From: Litoreibacter meonggei
GTDB taxonomy: Bacteria; Pseudomonadota; Alphaproteobacteria; Rhodobacterales; Rhodobacteraceae
Direction: 5' to 3'
NCBI RefSeq assembly: GCF_003663885.1
Contig: NZ_RCCE01000002.1
Span: 310,001 to 374,000, forward strand
DNA length: 64,000 nt
How positions within the stretch are numbered: the stretch's first letter is position 1; each line of letters starts with the position of its first letter. The position numbers were made by a program, and so were the translations under genes. The notes under the pieces are model-generated. The model saw only the letters and a list, made by a program, of their open reading frames with translations. It was not told the origin of the DNA and searched no databases. Shown piece after piece: positions 61,998 to 64,000 of the stretch.

Positions 61998-62021
61998 CGC
62001 AGGCTCCAATCATCGTAAAAA

Positions 62022-62558
62022 TTATAGGCATCCACCTTCGGCCCAAGCTCGTAGTGCTTCTTTAAAAGGCCGGCCCAGTGGATGTTGAATGTTCAAACGG
62101 TGGACGTTTTCATCTTTGGTGTAATGCGTGGCTTGCGTACAAAGCGTAGCTTGTGTCCATTCATGGCACGTACTGCAGGTCTTATTTTTCCAGTATTCCT
62201 CTGGCAGTCCTTCAATTGGTGGAAAGACCGGCGAAGTCTTTAAGAGCGTGCTAAGACTGTAGCGCTCTAGAGTTTCCCCGAAACCCGAAAGCGGCTCGAT
62301 GAAGGTGACCGCTCCGGACGCTGGTGCGTCACCGGTATCTGTTTGGGTGATTAGGGCTGCCAATATCACCAAGGCATCTAGATCAAATGGACTTCCCGGG
62401 AAATCCTCGCGAAACTGGGCAATCAACGCAGCATCGCCGGAATCCTTGATAACGTTCCAGCGATCCGCAGCCTCATCAGCCATGGCCGGAAAGCTCATGA
62501 TAAGGGCGCAAACCAACGCGCAGCCCCATAGGGTAGTGAGACGAAAACGAGTGGGCAT
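62022..62558 (-). CDS. Exported protein with one CxxCH haem-binding motif
   Basis: A 178-residue protein with signal LTTLWGCALVCALIMSFPAM-A. The mature part begins with a helical stretch (WNVIKDSGDAALIAQFREDF) and ends with a single haem c motif C128-S-T-C131-H132, then WTQATLCTQATHYTKDENVH and LGRPFKEALRAWAEGGCL. It does not look like a standard class I cytochrome c: the haem site is central and the following region is Cys-containing. Co-transcribed with the YceI-OmpA gene. Possibly a periplasmic redox partner; not identified. Confidence 0.75.
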   Translation of the reverse strand: MPTRFRLTTLWGCALVCALIMSFPAMADEAADRWNVIKDSGDAALIAQFREDFPGSPFDLDALVILAALITQTDTGDAPASGAVTFIEPLSGFGETLERYSLSTLLKTSPVFPPIEGLPEEYWKNKTCSTCHEWTQATLCTQATHYTKDENVHRLNIQHPLGRPFKEALRAWAEGGCL

Positions 62559-62678
62559 ATCCGGCAGTCACTCCTGTAAAGAACTTAAGGCTAACGCACT
62601 CTGGGGCCAAACGGGCAACTATTCTACAAGATTTTAAAAAGCCTACCGGAACTCGCAACAGATTGCGCAGTTTTTTAC

Positions 62679-62707
62679 GCCCGCCCAGAGGCATACTCTG
62701 GACGGGC
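62679..62707. other. Hairpin after acyl-CoA synthetase gene
   Basis: GCCCG-C-CCAGAG/CTCTGG-A-CGGGC with a 5-base loop, eleven pairs and one mismatch. It lies about 30 bases past the stop of the minus-strand gene. T residues occur only on the upstream side for that gene, so it is not a standard terminator. Otherwise the 62559-62737 region shows nothing I can name. Confidence 0.5.
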
Positions 62708-62737
62708 ATATTGTTTAGATCTGGGTTCTAGCGAGCG

Positions 62738-64000
62738 CTAATCCACCCACTCCCATGGACGGGTGAAGCTGCCAAGCACGTGATTAACGGCATCTTTTGT
62801 CACGTCTCCACGTTTGGCGACCTTCGCCACCAACCCGCGCTTCTTGTCTTCGGCAACTGAGACAACTTCGGCTGCAACGTCGGCCTTTTTGAGAGCTTGG
62901 TTATAGATCCGCGTGATCGCCATCTTGCGAAGCTCCGGCTTGAATATCTTGCCGACCGCGGTCTTTGGCAGTTCGTCCATCAACTCAATATATCTCGGAT
63001 GCGCCGCGCGCTCATGAACCTTCTCTTTGGCAAAAGCCATCAATTCGTCGATGGTAGCCGTGCCGCCGTCGACAAGCTCCACATAAACGCATGGAATTTC
63101 GCCAGCATGGGCGTCGGGTTGCCCGATTGCCCCTGCGAAGCCGACATCGGGATGTCCGGCCAAGGCTTCTTCGATCTCGGCAGGGTCGATGTTGTGGCCA
63201 CCACGAATGATCAAATCCTTGGCGCGGCCTGTGATCCACAAATAGCCGTCTGCATCCAGACGCCCCAAGTCACCGGTGCGCAGATACTTGTCGTCATAAT
63301 ACAGGTCCACGTTTTTGTCGGCCTCGGTATAGGTGTGGCCTTCGTAAACGCCGGGGTTGTGCAAGCAAATCTCGCCGATCTCGTCCACGTCACAGACCGA
63401 TCCGTCGGCGACGCGGCGGATGGTGACATCTGTATACGGGAACGGAATACCGATCGAGCCGACCTTCTTCTCGCCCGACGGCGGGTTGATCGACACAAGG
63501 CAGGTCGCTTCGGTCAGCCCGTAGCCTTCAACGATGGTCACGCCGCAGGCTTTCTCGAACCGGTTATACAGCTCAACCGGCAGCGGGGACGAGCCGGAAA
63601 ACGCGATATTCAGGCTGGAGATATCCGCATCAACAGGACGCTGCATCAACGCGGAAATCGCGGTCGGCACGGTGATCATGAAGGTCACTTTGTACCGCTC
63701 GATCAGCTTCCAGAAATTGTCGAACACCCCATCGCCGCGATAGCCTTGCGGGGTCGGGAAGATCACATGCGCGCCGGACGCGATCACCGACATCAGCACC
63801 ACATGCGATGCGAACACGTGGAACAAGGGCAGCGGGCACATCAGCACGTCTTCTTCGGTGAACAGAAGCTTGCGCCCCAGCCAGCCGTTATAGACGACGC
63901 CGGAATACTTGTGCTGCGCCACTTTCGGCATGCCTGTCGTCCCGCCGGTGTGGAAGTAGAAGGCCACACGGTCGCCTGCGCTGTCTTCAAAAGCAAGCGA
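62738..64000 (-). CDS. Acyl-CoA synthetase (AMP-forming), 5' end outside window
   Basis: 420 residues visible; the frame is open through base 64000 (SLAFEDSAGDRVAFYFHTGG...), so about 200 or more N-terminal residues are missing. Motifs: P-loop variant AFYFHTGGTTGMPKVAQHKY, EGYGLTEATCLVSINPPSGE, YLRTGDLGRLDADGYLWITG, GRAKDLIIRGGHNIDPAEIE, and C-terminal lysine in LPKTAVGKIFKPEL. An extra C-terminal stretch (about 60 residues, ending FTRPWEWVD) follows. It is distinct from the acyl-CoA synthetase at 25.6 kb; substrate unknown. Confidence 0.92.
   Translation of the reverse strand, partial: SLAFEDSAGDRVAFYFHTGGTTGMPKVAQHKYSGVVYNGWLGRKLLFTEEDVLMCPLPLFHVFASHVVLMSVIASGAHVIFPTPQGYRGDGVFDNFWKLIERYKVTFMITVPTAISALMQRPVDADISSLNIAFSGSSPLPVELYNRFEKACGVTIVEGYGLTEATCLVSINPPSGEKKVGSIGIPFPYTDVTIRRVADGSVCDVDEIGEICLHNPGVYEGHTYTEADKNVDLYYDDKYLRTGDLGRLDADGYLWITGRAKDLIIRGGHNIDPAEIEEALAGHPDVGFAGAIGQPDAHAGEIPCVYVELVDGGTATIDELMAFAKEKVHERAAHPRYIELMDELPKTAVGKIFKPELRKMAITRIYNQALKKADVAAEVVSVAEDKKRGLVAKVAKRGDVTKDAVNHVLGSFTRPWEWVD

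Noticed and set aside
62679-62707. Hairpin as rho-independent terminator of the acyl-CoA synthetase gene
   Set aside because: On the minus strand the stem is followed by an A-run, not a T-run; the plus strand has no gene ending there.
1-64000. CRISPR arrays, IS elements, attachment sites
   Set aside because: No repeated spacer pattern, transposase or integrase was seen, and neither tRNA gene is followed by a repeated tRNA 3' end.

Overview
The window looks like chromosome from a marine Roseobacter-type alphaproteobacterium (Rhodobacterales). The evidence is protein similarity recognised by eye (UPF0262, DUF2948, DUF2927, DUF6356 and DUF1127 proteins), the local gene orders murA-DUF2948-GNAT-hisD-UPF0262 and infA-maf-RNase E/G-yacG-tRNA-Phe, and the alphaproteobacterial FrcBCA-FrcK fructose importer. 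Gene density is very high, many neighbours overlap by 1-8 nt, and I see no insertion sequence, prophage, integrase or CRISPR array. No intergenic stretch exceeds about 300 bases.

Layout. 1-8.1 kb: mgtE (cut by the left edge), two purine-deaminating amidohydrolases (guaD and a probable 8-oxoguanine deaminase) on either side of a CAP-domain lipoprotein, hisN, a small XRE regulator, a zinc-independent quinone oxidoreductase, a LysR regulator and a DUF1127 protein. 8.1-17.7 kb: housekeeping and envelope genes, namely an Lrp-type regulator, a Bax-inhibitor-1 protein, rpmG, ggt, the RNase P RNA gene, an AmpD-like amidase, gatC-gatA, tadA and an RluB-type pseudouridine synthase. 17.8-24.1 kb: terC, then a tight cluster of a 26-residue membrane peptide, an XpaC-like protein, TelA, a DUF2927 lipoprotein, an SPFH/GYF2 (YdjI-like) protein and a zinc-ribbon membrane (YdjG-like) protein. 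This resembles a membrane-stress system and is the most intriguing part of the window. 24.1-35.7 kb: a PfkB sugar kinase, dtd, an acyl-CoA synthetase, an AstE/AspA-type hydrolase, the fructose ABC importer frcBCA-frcK with divergent ROK regulator frcR, and 5-oxoprolinase genes pxpABC. 35.7-48.8 kb: a Pit phosphate permease, a NUDIX hydrolase, tRNA-Phe, the infA-maf-RNase E/G-yacG operon, a three-gene polyprenol-glycosylation cassette that appears to separate infA from the murA...hisD...phosphatase operon, and that operon itself, headed by a 56-residue basic protein.

48.9-62.6 kb: tRNA-Thr, anaerobic hemN, then a denitrification island: norCBQD with two small membrane proteins, nnrS and nnrU on the minus strand; a DUF1858 protein and a Crp/Fnr regulator; then pseudoazurin, nirK and nirV on the plus strand. 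Near-identical NnrR/DNR-type boxes (TTGCG-N4-CACAA) lie in the norC/DUF1858 and regulator/pseudoazurin intergenic regions. Together the genes would reduce nitrite to NO (NirK, fed by pseudoazurin) and NO to N2O (NorCB, matured by NorQ/NorD) under an NO-responsive regulator. The island is followed by a YceI-OmpA fusion protein and a small CxxCH protein. The window ends inside an acyl-CoA synthetase gene cut by the right edge.

All assignments are from reading the translated sequence. No database search was possible.
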